Notes: a model not told the origin generated them from the letters alone. Positions 19,392 to 28,683 are shown, counted from the first letter of the stretch. The stretch is 64,000 nucleotides of DNA from Flavobacterium sp. NRK F7 (GCF_024054195.1 NZ_JAMXLB010000001.1:3178737-3242736); one strand, 5' to 3'. Made by a program: numbers and translations.

Positions 19392-20414
19392 TTACTGACA
19401 GGAAGGATCTAGATGTTTTCTTAATCTAGTTGGAGTTGTATAATCACCTGAACAACTTGGAATTGCTTTTAATTCTGTTTCATCTATATTAGTCGTTGAA
19501 GGATCATCAGCAATTGGATTAAATGGATAATAAGCTAATATCCCAGATTCCCCAATAGGCTTTTTAATCTCTGTTTTTGTCACTACACCATCACCATCAT
19601 CATCAATATCTAGAAAATTAGGTATTTTGTCTCCATCTGAATCATCATTATAAAAATCTCCATCTCCGTTTAAATCTTCATTATTACTTTTAATTCTATC
19701 GCGATCATGGTCATTTTCTTTCCTGTAGAATAATTTAATTTGAAAAGCAAGCGGACTATAACTTGCCCCACCAATTACACCATTAAAATAAGCCAACCCT
19801 GAAGGTATAAACACAATAACGTTACCGTAATTTTGATGAACAACTACTCCATTGCCATTTAAAGAAGAAGATTCTTCTGTCTTTATCTTAGTCAACACTT
19901 GTCTATAACCAGAAATTGAAAGTGGGTCAAAAGCTGTCGTTTGAGGATAAGTAAACCAAATACCTTGATTGTTTTGGTCGAAAACTTCATTACTTAAATT
20001 CCATCCTTTGTAAGCCGTAAAAACAGAATCCACATGAGTAGGATTAACTCCTCCTCCTTCATTTAACACAATGTAGTACAATTTATAATCTACCACATCT
20101 GCAGAAACACCATCAGTAAAATTTGAAGTTCTTACATCATTTTTAACCGTTATGAATTGAACTGGGTAAGCGGTATCATCCCAAATAGAAGTTTGACCTG
20201 CATCAATTTTTTTTACAGTTGCATTTAAATTAGCATCCAATTCTAAATAATTATCTTTTAAGTACGCTTCTATTTCTAAAATATCTTCATCATAAACTTC
20301 TTGCCTATCTCTTAAAACAACTTCATTTGAAGCGCCATCATCTTTCTTACAAGAAATCGTTCCACCTACTAAAACTAAAAAAATAATAATTCTTAAAATA
20401 TTCTTCATTTTCAT
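19392..20414 (-). CDS. FKBP-type peptidyl-prolyl isomerase lipoprotein
   Basis: A 340-residue lipoprotein (lipobox ending at Cys 22, GGTISC). The middle (about 60-235) matches flavobacterial FKBP-type isomerases (GYRQVLTKIKT, VVVHQNYGNVIVFIPSGLAY). It is followed by a thrombospondin-type-3-like calcium segment (about 240-285) rich in Asp: DLNGDGDFYNDDSDGDKIP, FLDIDDDGDGV. It probably helps fold outer-membrane or secreted proteins in the periplasm. Related Flavobacterium lipoproteins include the gliding-associated GldI, but this one is longer and I do not assign that name. Confidence 0.82.
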   Translation of the reverse strand: MKMKNILRIIIFLVLVGGTISCKKDDGASNEVVLRDRQEVYDEDILEIEAYLKDNYLELDANLNATVKKIDAGQTSIWDDTAYPVQFITVKNDVRTSNFTDGVSADVVDYKLYYIVLNEGGGVNPTHVDSVFTAYKGWNLSNEVFDQNNQGIWFTYPQTTAFDPLSISGYRQVLTKIKTEESSSLNGNGVVVHQNYGNVIVFIPSGLAYFNGVIGGASYSPLAFQIKLFYRKENDHDRDRIKSNNEDLNGDGDFYNDDSDGDKIPNFLDIDDDGDGVVTKTEIKKPIGESGILAYYPFNPIADDPSTTNIDETELKAIPSCSGDYTTPTRLRKHLDPSCQ

Positions 20415-20445
20415 AAAATTTGAGTCGCAAGATACAATTTTCCTT

Positions 20446-20453
20446 TATTTTTG
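20446..20453 (+). promoter_or_regulatory. -7 promoter element (TATTTTTG)
   Basis: Matches TAnnTTTG, 30 bp before the S4-domain gene start, between divergent genes. Confidence 0.4.
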
Positions 20454-20483
20454 TACAAAAATTAACATTGATTTTTGAATCTA

Positions 20484-20873
20484 ATGAGAGTAGATAAATT
20501 TTTATGGTGTACGCGATATTTTAAAACACGTAATATGGCTGCAGAAGCTATTAAAAAAGGGCATGTTAGCGTAAACGGTCAAGTAGCTAAAGCTTCAAGA
20601 GAAGTGTATGCCACCGATAAAATAGTTTTACGTAAAGACCAAATCAATTATCAATTGACTATTTTAGATATTCCTCAAAGCCGTGTGGGAGCGAAATTAG
20701 TTGATGTTTACCGTAAAGACACCACTCCAGATGAAGCGTTTGCTCATTTAGAAATGCTAAAATTAAGCAAAGAATATTACCGTGCTAAAGGAGAAGGTAG
20801 ACCCACTAAAAAAGATCGAAGAGATATAGACGATTACACTAATGATATTGATTTTGATGATGCTATTGAATAA
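20484..20873 (+). CDS. S4-domain RNA-binding protein (Hsp15-like)
   Basis: A 129-residue S4 RNA-binding protein. The start MRVDKFLWCTRYFKTRNMA and KKGHVSVNGQVAKASREV form the S4 fold; the C-terminus has a basic EGRPTKKDRRDIDD segment followed by an acidic tail. Hsp15 recycles stalled 50S subunits in E. coli; the same role is plausible. The ATG at 20484 is preferred over an in-frame TTG at 20475 because the S4 domain starts there. Confidence 0.88.
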   Translation: MRVDKFLWCTRYFKTRNMAAEAIKKGHVSVNGQVAKASREVYATDKIVLRKDQINYQLTILDIPQSRVGAKLVDVYRKDTTPDEAFAHLEMLKLSKEYYRAKGEGRPTKKDRRDIDDYTNDIDFDDAIE

Positions 20874-21438
20874 AGAATATTGGAAAAACAGATATCAGAA
20901 TGATGATACCGGTTGGGACACAGGTTCAATAACCCAACCTTTGAAAGAATATGTTGATCAAATTACCGATAAAAATTTAAAAATTTTAATTCCAGGAGTA
21001 GGTAATGGGCATGAATTTGATTATTTAGTTGAACATGGTTTTACCAATGTTTGGGTGATTGATATTGCTGATCAACCTATTCAAAAACTACAATCTAAAT
21101 ATCCACAATTGATTGAAAAAATTCTATTAGGAGATTTTTTTGCTCACGATTCCCAATATGACATTATCATAGAGCAAACTTTTTTTTGTGCTTTGGATCC
21201 AGAAATGAGAAAAAACTATGTCTCTAAAATGCATTCTTTACTTTTTCCCAAAGGAAAAATAGTCGGTTTATTGTTCGATTTCCCTTTAACTCAAGAGGGA
21301 CCACCATTTGGAGGTAGTAAAGAAGAATACCTATCTCTTTTTTCTGAAAAATTTAGTATCAAAAAAATAGAAAAAGCATATAATTCTATAAAACCTCGTG
21401 CTGGTAGAGAACTCTTTTTTATCTTTGAAAAAAAATAA
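20857..21438 (+). CDS. TPMT-like SAM-dependent methyltransferase
   Basis: About 193 residues, thiopurine methyltransferase-like fold. Seen: YWKNRYQNDDTGWDTGSI, SAM-binding ILIPGVGNGHEF, VIDIADQPI, and EQTFFCALDPEMR. Substrate unknown. The likely start (ATG at 20857 or 20860) overlaps the S4 gene by 14-17 bp, implying translational coupling. An in-frame ATG at 20842 is less likely. Confidence 0.85.
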   Translation: MMLLNKEYWKNRYQNDDTGWDTGSITQPLKEYVDQITDKNLKILIPGVGNGHEFDYLVEHGFTNVWVIDIADQPIQKLQSKYPQLIEKILLGDFFAHDSQYDIIIEQTFFCALDPEMRKNYVSKMHSLLFPKGKIVGLLFDFPLTQEGPPFGGSKEEYLSLFSEKFSIKKIEKAYNSIKPRAGRELFFIFEKK

Positions 21439-21443
21439 CACCC

Positions 21444-21938
21444 ATGCAAAATATCATTTTAACACATCAAGAAATTGAACATAAAATAAAACGTATTAGT
21501 TATCAAATTTTTGAAACCTTTGTTGATGAAAAGGAAGTTATTATTGCTGGGATTACAAAAAACGGATATATTCTAGCAGAAAAAATTGCATTTGAGTTAA
21601 AAAAAATATCGGATTTAAATGTTATTTTGTGTGAAGTGCATCTCAATAAACAAAATCCGCAGGAAGCAATTACCACTTCGATTTCGAGTTCCGTTTACGC
21701 TAATAAATCTATAATTCTAGTGGACGATGTATTAAATTCAGGAACCACTTTAATTTACGGTGTAAAACATTTTTTAGAAGTTCCTTTACGAAAGTTTAAA
21801 ACTGCCGTTTTAGTTGACCGAAATCATAAAAAATACCCTGTAAAAGCAGATTTTAAAGGATTATCACTCTCTACTTCTTTACAGGAACACATACATGTTG
21901 TTTTTGAAGAAGAAAATAGCTATGCCTATTTAAGTTAA
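21444..21938 (+). CDS. PyrR-like phosphoribosyltransferase family protein
   Basis: A 164-residue type I PRTase. The PRPP-binding loop is VILVDDVLNSGTTLIYG (about residue 90-105). The N-terminal part with HQEIEHKIKRISYQI resembles PyrR. It may act as a uracil PRTase or regulator; without a target hairpin in sight I do not assign a symbol. It overlaps aroK tail to tail by 9 bp. Confidence 0.82.
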   Translation: MQNIILTHQEIEHKIKRISYQIFETFVDEKEVIIAGITKNGYILAEKIAFELKKISDLNVILCEVHLNKQNPQEAITTSISSSVYANKSIILVDDVLNSGTTLIYGVKHFLEVPLRKFKTAVLVDRNHKKYPVKADFKGLSLSTSLQEHIHVVFEEENSYAYLS

Positions 21939-22445
21939 TCTTTCTTGTAGCTCTTTTACAATTACTTCAACATTCTTAGCATCGATTGAAACCACTTCTT
22001 TGGATTGAAGATAATAATAGCTTCTATCAAAAAGATGTTTTTTGATATAGTCATCTAATTCAGCTTCTGTCAAATTAGCGATTAATGGACGATTTTCTTT
22101 TTCTTTCAATAATCGATTCGTTAAAGTACTCACAGAACCTTTTAAATAAAACGATTGCACGCTGTTTTGTTGTAAGATTTCATGATTATTTGCATAACAT
22201 GGAGTTCCTCCACCTAAAGCCAAAATAAAGCTTTCATTATTATTTACAAAATTTCTAAAAAGAATACTTTCAATTTTTCTAAAGTAGATTTCTCCTTTCC
22301 TTTTAAAAATATTTTTTATGCTCTCTTTTTCTGTTTCTTCAATGATTTCATCTAAATCATAAAAGGGAATTCCTACAATTTTGGATAATTCTTTACCTAT
22401 TGTCGATTTACCTGAACCCATATAACCCACTAAAATTATTTTCAT
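21930..22445 (-). CDS. aroK: Shikimate kinase
   Basis: A 171-residue shikimate kinase. Walker A GYMGSGKST (about 7-15), shikimate-binding FYDLDEIIEE, FRKIES and ALGGGTPCY, and the lid ENRPLIA are all present. Phosphorylates shikimate in aromatic amino-acid synthesis. Confidence 0.95.
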   Translation of the reverse strand: MKIILVGYMGSGKSTIGKELSKIVGIPFYDLDEIIEETEKESIKNIFKRKGEIYFRKIESILFRNFVNNNESFILALGGGTPCYANNHEILQQNSVQSFYLKGSVSTLTNRLLKEKENRPLIANLTEAELDDYIKKHLFDRSYYYLQSKEVVSIDAKNVEVIVKELQERLT

Positions 22446-22520
22446 GATTTAATAATTCCTTTAAAATTAAGCAGTTAAAAAATAATATTAAAAAAAAGAC
22501 AAATTTATAAGAAAAAACCA

Positions 22521-22550
22521 TTGGAAAATAAATTTTAGTTAATATATTTG
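22521..22550 (+). promoter_or_regulatory. Promoter of tRNA cluster
   Basis: TTG (22521-22523), 19-bp spacer, TATATTTG (22543-22550): an excellent match to the Bacteroidota housekeeping promoter, 24 bp before the first tRNA-Lys. Confidence 0.75.
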
Positions 22551-22574
22551 CACCCGCATTCAAGGAAACAAAAT

Positions 22575-22647
22575 GACTTGGTAGCTCAGTTGGTAGAGCA
22601 CATCACTTTTAATGATGGGGTCCTGGGTTCGAGCCCCAGCCAGGTCA
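22575..22647 (+). tRNA. tRNA-Lys (anticodon TTT), copy 1
   Basis: 73 nt; acceptor GACTTGG pairs with CCAGGTC, discriminator A. The anticodon loop CTTTTAA is closed by ATCA/TGAT, and the T-arm is CTGGGTTCGAGCCCCAG. No CCA encoded. Identical to the copy at 22672. Confidence 0.97.
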
Positions 22648-22671
22648 CTAATTTTATTCCTTAATGCATTC

Positions 22672-22744
22672 GACTTGGTAGCTCAGTTGGTAGAGCACAT
22701 CACTTTTAATGATGGGGTCCTGGGTTCGAGCCCCAGCCAGGTCA
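22672..22744 (+). tRNA. tRNA-Lys (anticodon TTT), copy 2
   Basis: 73 nt and identical to copy 1, separated by 24 bp, so a recent tandem duplication or conversion. Same promoter serves both. Confidence 0.97.
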
Positions 22745-22746
22745 CT

Positions 22747-22781
22747 AAAAAAGTTATTCGTTCTTCGAATAGCTTTTTTTG
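22747..22781 (+). terminator. Terminator after tRNA-Lys pair
   Basis: Stem AAGTTATTCG with CGAATAGCTT around loop TTCTT, followed by a T-run; just 3 bp after the second tRNA-Lys. Confidence 0.78.
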
Positions 22782-22786
22782 TTTTG

Positions 22787-22868
22787 GGCCATGTGGAGGA
22801 ATTGGTAGACTCGCCATCTTGAGGGGGTGGTGTCGCAAGACGTGTCAGTTCGAATCTGATCATGGTCA
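22787..22868 (+). tRNA. tRNA-Leu (anticodon GAG)
   Basis: 82 nt; acceptor GGCCATG pairs with CATGGTC, discriminator A. The anticodon arm CCATC/GGTGG encloses loop TTGAGGG (anticodon GAG). It has a long variable arm, TGTCGCAAGACG, typical of class II tRNAs, and T-loop TTCGAAT. Confidence 0.95.
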
Positions 22869-22880
22869 CTTGAAAACATA

Positions 22881-22910
22881 AAAAAAGTCCCATTAGGGAC
22901 TTTTTTTATT
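22881..22910. terminator. Terminator after tRNA-Leu
   Basis: Stem AAAAGTCCC/GGGACTTTT with A- and T-runs on both sides; serves the tRNA cluster and the converging DUF4252 gene. Confidence 0.85.
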
Positions 22911-22929
22911 TATAATTTAATATATTAAA

Positions 22930-23457
22930 TTATCTCATAAAACCTTGTAAAGGCTTTAATTGTTCTAAATCTACCTCAGCTTTTTGGAGAAGCCCCATTA
23001 GATTCACAATATAACTTGGATTCATATCATTCCCTAAAATACGCACAACAGCAAAACCTGTTTCTTTTCCCGTTGCAAAAAGTACAAACTCATCAATGTG
23101 TTCTTCCTCTCCTACGAAATAAATAGCACCTCCATTACTTCCAGAACCCATTCGCATTAATTCTTGATACTTTTCATCTTTTAAAAGCGACTTTACTTTT
23201 TGACTTTCTGTTTGGTATTTTGCATCATTTAAAGAATCTTTCTTAAACGCAATGATGTTCATCTTTTCAAAAGACTGTAAGGCATCTTTATCTTCTTGAG
23301 ATAAGGTCATTTTTTCTGTATTAATTACCGAAGACCCTAAATCCACAGCAATAAAGTCAGAAGACTCAGAATTTTCAACAAAATATTTTTGTAAACTTGG
23401 TTCATTATTACAACTAAATAAGAACAAACTAAGTAGTAACACTATATATGATTTCAT
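22930..23457 (-). CDS. DUF4252 lipoprotein
   Basis: A 175-residue lipoprotein (lipobox Cys 16, FLFSC). The body matches DUF4252 proteins (YQELMRMGSGSNGGAIYFVGE, FAVVRILGNDM). Function unknown. It is the last gene of an ECF sigma / anti-sigma / DUF4252 / DUF4252 unit, so it is probably part of that sigma factor's regulon. Confidence 0.82.
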   Translation of the reverse strand: MKSYIVLLLSLFLFSCNNEPSLQKYFVENSESSDFIAVDLGSSVINTEKMTLSQEDKDALQSFEKMNIIAFKKDSLNDAKYQTESQKVKSLLKDEKYQELMRMGSGSNGGAIYFVGEEEHIDEFVLFATGKETGFAVVRILGNDMNPSYIVNLMGLLQKAEVDLEQLKPLQGFMR

Positions 23458-23537
23458 TTTTTATAATTTTAAAAGACAACAATGTATTTCATTACAAACA
23501 CATTGTTATCTGTTATAGCAAAGTTATTGACTACATT

Positions 23538-24065
23538 TTATTTTTTAGATGCTTTCTTTAATTCTTTACCACCTGGCAAATTCATTTTTTCTGTAAGCGC
23601 AGAAATTTCATCTAAATTAAAATTCCCTGTTAACGACAATACAATAGCTTGATTGTCTTTATCACCAGGTGATTCGATAAACATTAATAATTCTTTTACA
23701 ATATTAGCTGAAGCACCTGATTTTACATAAATATTAACTTTTTTACCATCATCATTTACACGCATTAATTCTTCCAATGGATTTGATTTCAAATAACTGG
23801 TTACGGTACTTTTCATATCACCAGCCAATTTAACATCACCTGTCATGAATACTTTTAGATTCTCTAATTTTTTCAACAAATCCATATATTGTTGTGCTTC
23901 TGAATCTTTAACATCTACCTTTACTTTACTCATTAACTCAAACATTTTCTTGTTCACTATAACCGTAGTTACATTATCCTTATCTTCATATTTATCAAAA
24001 ATGGACTGTGAAAAGGTCACCGATGTAAAGGCAATAAATACTATACTTAAAATTAAATTTCTCAT
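23538..24065 (-). CDS. DUF4252 exported protein
   Basis: A 175-residue exported protein (signal peptide cleaved near TFSQ). DUF4252 pattern: SKVKVDVKDSEAQQYMDLLKKL, NPLEELMRVNDDGKKVNIYVKSG. Start at 24065 is preferred over an in-frame ATG 39 bp upstream, which lies inside the anti-sigma gene and lacks a signal peptide start. A paralogue of the following lipoprotein gene. Confidence 0.82.
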   Translation of the reverse strand: MRNLILSIVFIAFTSVTFSQSIFDKYEDKDNVTTVIVNKKMFELMSKVKVDVKDSEAQQYMDLLKKLENLKVFMTGDVKLAGDMKSTVTSYLKSNPLEELMRVNDDGKKVNIYVKSGASANIVKELLMFIESPGDKDNQAIVLSLTGNFNLDEISALTEKMNLPGGKELKKASKK

Positions 24066-24072
24066 TTTCTTT

Positions 24073-24510
24073 TTATTTAAAAATTGTTTTTGTTGTTTTA
24101 TCATACTCTTTTAAAATGGCTACACTCTCGACTCCTTGATTCACTTCTTCAGAGAGCATTTCCAATGCTTTTTGTGTTTCTACAAATGCTTCTTCTGGAT
24201 CGGTATACGTTCCTAAATCAGTATTTGATTCTTCACTATAAAAATAATGCATGGTTCCTAAAAGAACAGCAACTGCCGCTGCAACGCCTATCCATTTCAC
24301 ATACGATTGTTTTTGAGTTTGTAATGGTAGTGCTTTAGTAAATTGCTCACTCTTTTGGTATTCAAAATAGCTAAACAATGGCTTGTACTGAACCAAATGT
24401 GGTGCTATTTCATTAGAAGAAAAATAGGCCTTTAATTGTTTTTCTTCTTGGATACTTGAAGTGCCCTCCAAATATTTTTCTATTGCTATTTCAACTGCTT
24501 TTAATTCCAT
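24073..24510 (-). CDS. Probable anti-sigma factor, single-pass membrane protein
   Basis: A 145-residue protein with a cytoplasmic N-terminal helical part (IEKYLEGTSSIQEEKQLKAYF), one transmembrane segment (about residues 72-90, VKWIGVAAAVAVLLGTMHYF) and a short acidic periplasmic tail. It overlaps the ECF sigma gene by 20 bp. Size, topology and coupling fit an anti-sigma factor for the neighbouring sigma, though no zinc-finger (ZAS) motif is seen. Confidence 0.72.
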   Translation of the reverse strand: MELKAVEIAIEKYLEGTSSIQEEKQLKAYFSSNEIAPHLVQYKPLFSYFEYQKSEQFTKALPLQTQKQSYVKWIGVAAAVAVLLGTMHYFYSEESNTDLGTYTDPEEAFVETQKALEMLSEEVNQGVESVAILKEYDKTTKTIFK

Positions 24511-25006
24511 AACTATGCTTTTCTAATAACTTCTCTCTAATCGTTTTTCTAGCTCTTGAAAGCGCTACTCTTACTGCTGTTTCATTCATATCGAGAAAAG
24601 AAGCTATTTCGTTAAATTCATATTCTTCTACATCTCTCATTTGGATGATTATCTTTTGTTGTTCTGGTAAATCATTAATAATTTTTTCTACCCAGTTCCA
24701 ACTATCTCTATCTTCAATTTGCTTGTCAATACCAGGAGAATGATCTCCGTAATTACTATGTACTAATTGCAAATTTGATGCCCTTTTTGATTTTAATTGG
24801 TCTAAACAATAGTTTTTAGTCATTGTCATTGCTAAGGCTTCAACACTATTGTATTTCTGAAGTCCTTCATTTTTATTCCACAGTCGAACTAAAACTTCTT
24901 GCGTGGCATCTTCAGCTTCTTCAATACTAACTAACAACCGTTTAGCTACCCTAAAAATCTTGTCTTTAAAAGGAGATATAATTTGTAAAAACTCCTGTTG
25001 TTTCAT
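24491..25006 (-). CDS. ECF RNA polymerase sigma factor
   Basis: A 171-residue ECF sigma-70 factor. Region 2 (RVAKRLLVSIEEAEDATQEVLVRLWNK in part, with DATQEV) and region 4 (EFNEIASFLDMNETAVRVALSRAR) are both intact. Followed by an overlapping membrane protein and two DUF4252 genes, a frequently seen flavobacterial unit. The inducing signal is unknown. Confidence 0.93.
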   Translation of the reverse strand: MKQQEFLQIISPFKDKIFRVAKRLLVSIEEAEDATQEVLVRLWNKNEGLQKYNSVEALAMTMTKNYCLDQLKSKRASNLQLVHSNYGDHSPGIDKQIEDRDSWNWVEKIINDLPEQQKIIIQMRDVEEYEFNEIASFLDMNETAVRVALSRARKTIREKLLEKHSYGIKSS

Positions 25007-25175
25007 TTTGATTAGCTTGGTTTAAAGTAAAGACGAATGTAAATTAATTTTGTTACATTAAAAAATAACCCTATTTTTATTTACTATTATTTATGAGCTA
25101 TGAAAAGGTATCGTTATTGAATAATATTTTATTATTTTAAATGATTACCTCACTATTAATAAACAAATTGTTAGT

Positions 25176-26597
25176 ATGAAAAAGAAAATTGTTTTATTTT
25201 CAGGATTGTTATTTTTAGGTATTGCAGTACTAAGCTGCAAAGATGACTTTGATGATTTTCCACAGAGTCGATCTGTAAATGAATTTATATGGAAAGGCTT
25301 AAACCAACATTATTATTGGCTAGAAGACTCCCCTGATTTAGCAGACAACCGCTTTGCTTCTGATGGTGATTTTCAAGCATTTTTAAGTACATATTCAGCA
25401 CCCCAAGATTTATTTGACCATTTATTAGTGGATTCTCAAACCGATCGCTTTAGTGTGCTTTTTTCTGATTACACCCTCTTAGAACAAGCCTTATCAGGAA
25501 CTCAAAAGAACAATGGAGTAGATTATGAATTGCGTTATAAAAGTGGTAGTACTACAGAAGTTTTTGGTTGGGTAAGGTATATATTACCTAATTCTGATGC
25601 AGCTACAAAAAACATCCAAAGAGGTGACATTTTTTATGCTGTTAATGGGACTCCCTTAACCAATACCAATTATAGTAGTTTATTATCTAATGACACCTAT
25701 ACCTTAAATTTAGCCGATTATGATAATGGTAATATTACTCCCAACGGAAATTCGGTGTCGCTTACCAAAACTGCTTTCTCAGAAAATCCTGTTCATATCA
25801 AAAAAACGTTTACCATTGGTACTAAAAAAATAGGCTATTTAATGTATAATGGTTTTTATTCGCAGTATGAGTCTGAATTAAATGACGCCTTTGTTTATTT
25901 TGCTTCAGAAGGCATTACGCATCTTGTCCTAGATTTGAGATATAATTCTGGTGGTTCTGTAAATACAGCTACTAGACTAGCCAGTATGATTACTGGGCAA
26001 TTTAACGATGCTATTTTTGCCAAACAACAATGGAATTACAAACTACAAGCTCTTTTTGATCCAGAAGATTTATTAAATCGATTTACCACAACTTTAGGAA
26101 ATGGAGCTGGTTTACAAAGTTTAAATCTTGATAAATTATATGTCATTACATCTAAAAGAACGGCTTCTGCTAGTGAATTGGTTATAAATGGTTTAGATGC
26201 TCATATCAATGTGACCCAAATTGGTGATGCCACTACAGGGAAAAACGTAGGCTCTATTACCGTTTATGATTCCCCAACATTTAGAAAAGAGAATGTTAAT
26301 CCTACTCATAAATATGCGATGCAACCTATTGTTTTGAAAATTGCAAATAAAAATGATTTTAGTGATTATGTAAATGGATTACCAGCTGATGTGAATCAAT
26401 TAGAAGATTTAGGGAATTTAGGCGTTTTAGGAGAAACCAGTGATCCGTTATTAGAAACGACTTTAAATTATATTGATACCAATGGACGCTTTAGCATTTC
26501 TCAACCAGAACATCAATTTGAATATGTTAAGGACACCAAATCGATACTGCCTTTTAGAGATGAAATGTATTTAGATCAAGTTCCCGATTTCAAGTAA
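25176..26597 (+). CDS. S41 family peptidase lipoprotein
   Basis: A 473-residue lipoprotein (lipobox Cys 21, AVLSC). It has an N-terminal helical region, a PDZ-like segment (about 120-170, IQRGDIFYAVNGTPL), then an S41 protease core: LDLRYNSGGSVNTA and the catalytic-serine motif SKRTASASELVINGL. A C-terminal processing-type protease on the periplasmic side of a membrane; target unknown. Confidence 0.9.
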   Translation: MKKKIVLFSGLLFLGIAVLSCKDDFDDFPQSRSVNEFIWKGLNQHYYWLEDSPDLADNRFASDGDFQAFLSTYSAPQDLFDHLLVDSQTDRFSVLFSDYTLLEQALSGTQKNNGVDYELRYKSGSTTEVFGWVRYILPNSDAATKNIQRGDIFYAVNGTPLTNTNYSSLLSNDTYTLNLADYDNGNITPNGNSVSLTKTAFSENPVHIKKTFTIGTKKIGYLMYNGFYSQYESELNDAFVYFASEGITHLVLDLRYNSGGSVNTATRLASMITGQFNDAIFAKQQWNYKLQALFDPEDLLNRFTTTLGNGAGLQSLNLDKLYVITSKRTASASELVINGLDAHINVTQIGDATTGKNVGSITVYDSPTFRKENVNPTHKYAMQPIVLKIANKNDFSDYVNGLPADVNQLEDLGNLGVLGETSDPLLETTLNYIDTNGRFSISQPEHQFEYVKDTKSILPFRDEMYLDQVPDFK

Positions 26598-26603
26598 TAG
26601 AAA

Positions 26604-26634
26604 TAAAAAACGCTCCGAATGGAGCGTTTTTCTT
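26604..26634. terminator. Terminator between S41 peptidase and btuB
   Basis: Stem AAACGCTCC/GGAGCGTTT with A-run and T-run; serves both converging genes. Confidence 0.87.
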
Positions 26635-26657
26635 TAACTAAGTTTAAAACAAATGTA

Positions 26658-28589
26658 TTAGAATTGTAAGTTCAATCCTAATTTAAAGTTTCTACCTCTA
26701 GTAGAATAACCATATTTTTCTGTAAAATCTATATCTAGTAAATTGGTTACATTCCCAAAGAAAGATACATGCTTATTCAGCTTATAAGAGAGGGTTGAAT
26801 GTATGGTTTGATACGATTTTAAAACAACCTCATCATTTGAAAAACTTGAGGAATTATAAAATAAATCAATTTTATCATCTGTATATTGATATTGTGCTGT
26901 CCAAGTTAATTTTGGAGTTACAGCATAATCAAAACCTGCATTGATTTTGTGTTTGGGTATTAATTGCAGTTGACTTACATTGGTTTCCACCTGAGTAAAG
27001 GTATAATTAGCCGTTACCTTTATTTTTTCGAATGGAACATAAGTAAAATTGGATTCGATTCCTTTGGCATTAATTTTATCCTCTATATTTTGATATTGCC
27101 CCCAAGGTGCTACATTTAGAGAAATAAAATCAATTTTATTTACTTCTTCTCTATAAAATCCAACAGCATTAATTACGAATTTATTATCAAAAAAACCTTT
27201 TTCAAAACCTACTTCAACGGTTTTATCTTCTTCTGGTTTTAAATCTAAATTTCCATAAGCAGAATACAATTGGTACAAAGTAGGAGTAATATAAGCAGTG
27301 CTAAAAGAAGATAATACTCTCAACTTGTAATCTTCTAAATAAAAAGAAGGGTTTACATTATAAACTAAATTGCTTCCATATTCGCTGTGAATATTTAAAC
27401 GCGCACCCGCATTTACATTCAAACCAAAATCACTATTATAAACTGCCGTAAAATAAGGGTCAATTACATTAAATTTAGTCGCTCTATTATCTACTTCACC
27501 CCATGCACCTGTTTGATACATATCCATAAATTGCGATTGCACACCTGTAATTAAGTGTATGCCTTCTGATACCTCTAATTTATTTACTAAATCTGCATTC
27601 ACAGTTCTTGATTTATAATATATTTCATCTAAAGACATGGTCCAAGTGCTATAGGAATCGTAATAACGCTCTAAATTAGCAAAAGCGGTATTCAAATAGA
27701 TTTCTCCTTTATTGTATTTGTATTGAGGCTTCAAACCAACTCTAACCTGATCTGCTGTATATTTGTTAAATTCAGAATCTTGAAAAGCACCTGCATCATA
27801 ACTTGATCTGAATTTATCGTAATTTACAAATGATTCTACGTTTAGTTTGTCTGAAGCTTTAAATCCTATTTTTTGATTTAAATTGATTCTAGAAAAAGGA
27901 TCTCTTTCAAAATTAGTTCCTTTTGCTTCACTAATTCCGTCCACTTCAGTACTATTCAAAGCCGTATTGAAATTAAACTTACTTGTTTTAGCGTTTATTG
28001 CAAATCCTTGATTGAACTCTTGCCCATATAAGTTGGTCTTTTCTGTTGTGTTTTGTGTACCAACGTTAAAATAAGCCGTACCACTTAATCCTTTTTTACT
28101 TGCTTTTTTCGTAGTAATACTGATAACTCCTGTAGCTGCACCAGAACCATATAAAACACTGGAAGATCCTTTTAACACTTCTATTTTTTCAATTTGTTCT
28201 ACGGGTAATAATCGTAAATCATAAATAGACGCTATAGATGTGGCATCATTCACCGGATTTCCATCAATTACAATTAAAACCTGACGACTTCTTCCACCTC
28301 TAATGTAATATTCTAAGTTTTTACCAGCAGCGCTATTGCTTCCATTAATTTCTAGCCCAGCTACTTGATTTAATACTTGAGCCACAGATTGCCCTTTTCT
28401 TGCTTCTAAATCTTTTGCAGAAATTACATCAATAATTTTACCTGATTTTTCTTTTTGTTGTTCAAATTTGGTATCAGAAACAACTACTTCTTTTAAATTG
28501 GTTACTTTTAAAGTATCAATTTCTTGTGCATAAGAAAGTGAGGTTAAGAATGCTGCACAAGCACTCCATTTCATAAACGTTGCGTTCAT
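26658..28589 (-). CDS. btuB: BtuB-type TonB-dependent outer-membrane receptor
   Basis: About 643 residues. A signal peptide (cleavage after LSYAQ) precedes the plug (about 35-150: VAQVLNQVAGLEINGSN, YYIRGGRSRQVLIVIDG, VEQIEKIEVLKGSSSVLYGSG) and a 22-strand barrel ending in aromatic F (FKLGLNLQF). The cobalamin riboswitch directly upstream and the adjacent cob and btu genes identify the substrate as cobalamin or another corrinoid. The ATG at 28589 gives the signal peptide; an in-frame ATG 60 bp upstream would add an unlikely leader. Confidence 0.92.
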   Translation of the reverse strand: MNATFMKWSACAAFLTSLSYAQEIDTLKVTNLKEVVVSDTKFEQQKEKSGKIIDVISAKDLEARKGQSVAQVLNQVAGLEINGSNSAAGKNLEYYIRGGRSRQVLIVIDGNPVNDATSIASIYDLRLLPVEQIEKIEVLKGSSSVLYGSGAATGVISITTKKASKKGLSGTAYFNVGTQNTTEKTNLYGQEFNQGFAINAKTSKFNFNTALNSTEVDGISEAKGTNFERDPFSRINLNQKIGFKASDKLNVESFVNYDKFRSSYDAGAFQDSEFNKYTADQVRVGLKPQYKYNKGEIYLNTAFANLERYYDSYSTWTMSLDEIYYKSRTVNADLVNKLEVSEGIHLITGVQSQFMDMYQTGAWGEVDNRATKFNVIDPYFTAVYNSDFGLNVNAGARLNIHSEYGSNLVYNVNPSFYLEDYKLRVLSSFSTAYITPTLYQLYSAYGNLDLKPEEDKTVEVGFEKGFFDNKFVINAVGFYREEVNKIDFISLNVAPWGQYQNIEDKINAKGIESNFTYVPFEKIKVTANYTFTQVETNVSQLQLIPKHKINAGFDYAVTPKLTWTAQYQYTDDKIDLFYNSSSFSNDEVVLKSYQTIHSTLSYKLNKHVSFFGNVTNLLDIDFTEKYGYSTRGRNFKLGLNLQF

Positions 28590-28646
28590 TTTAGTTAATA
28601 AATAATTTTTAATAAAAGGGAGAAAAGCACAGAATTTACCCATACT

Positions 28647-28670
28647 CAAACTTTTTTTCCCGAAAGTTTG
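28647..28670 (-). promoter_or_regulatory. Hairpin between riboswitch and btuB
   Basis: Perfect 8-bp stem (CAAACTTT/AAAGTTTG) between the riboswitch aptamer and btuB, without a following T-run on the transcribed strand. It may be part of the expression platform, but this is a guess. Confidence 0.35.
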
Positions 28671-28683
28671 TTACTCATTGAAT

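Noticed and set aside
22612..22893. Open frames on both strands across the tRNA cluster
   Set aside because: They overlap well-folded tRNA-Lys and tRNA-Leu genes and have no coding features.
28590..28649. N-terminal extension of btuB from an upstream ATG
   Set aside because: It would displace the signal peptide and lies in the riboswitch-to-gene leader.
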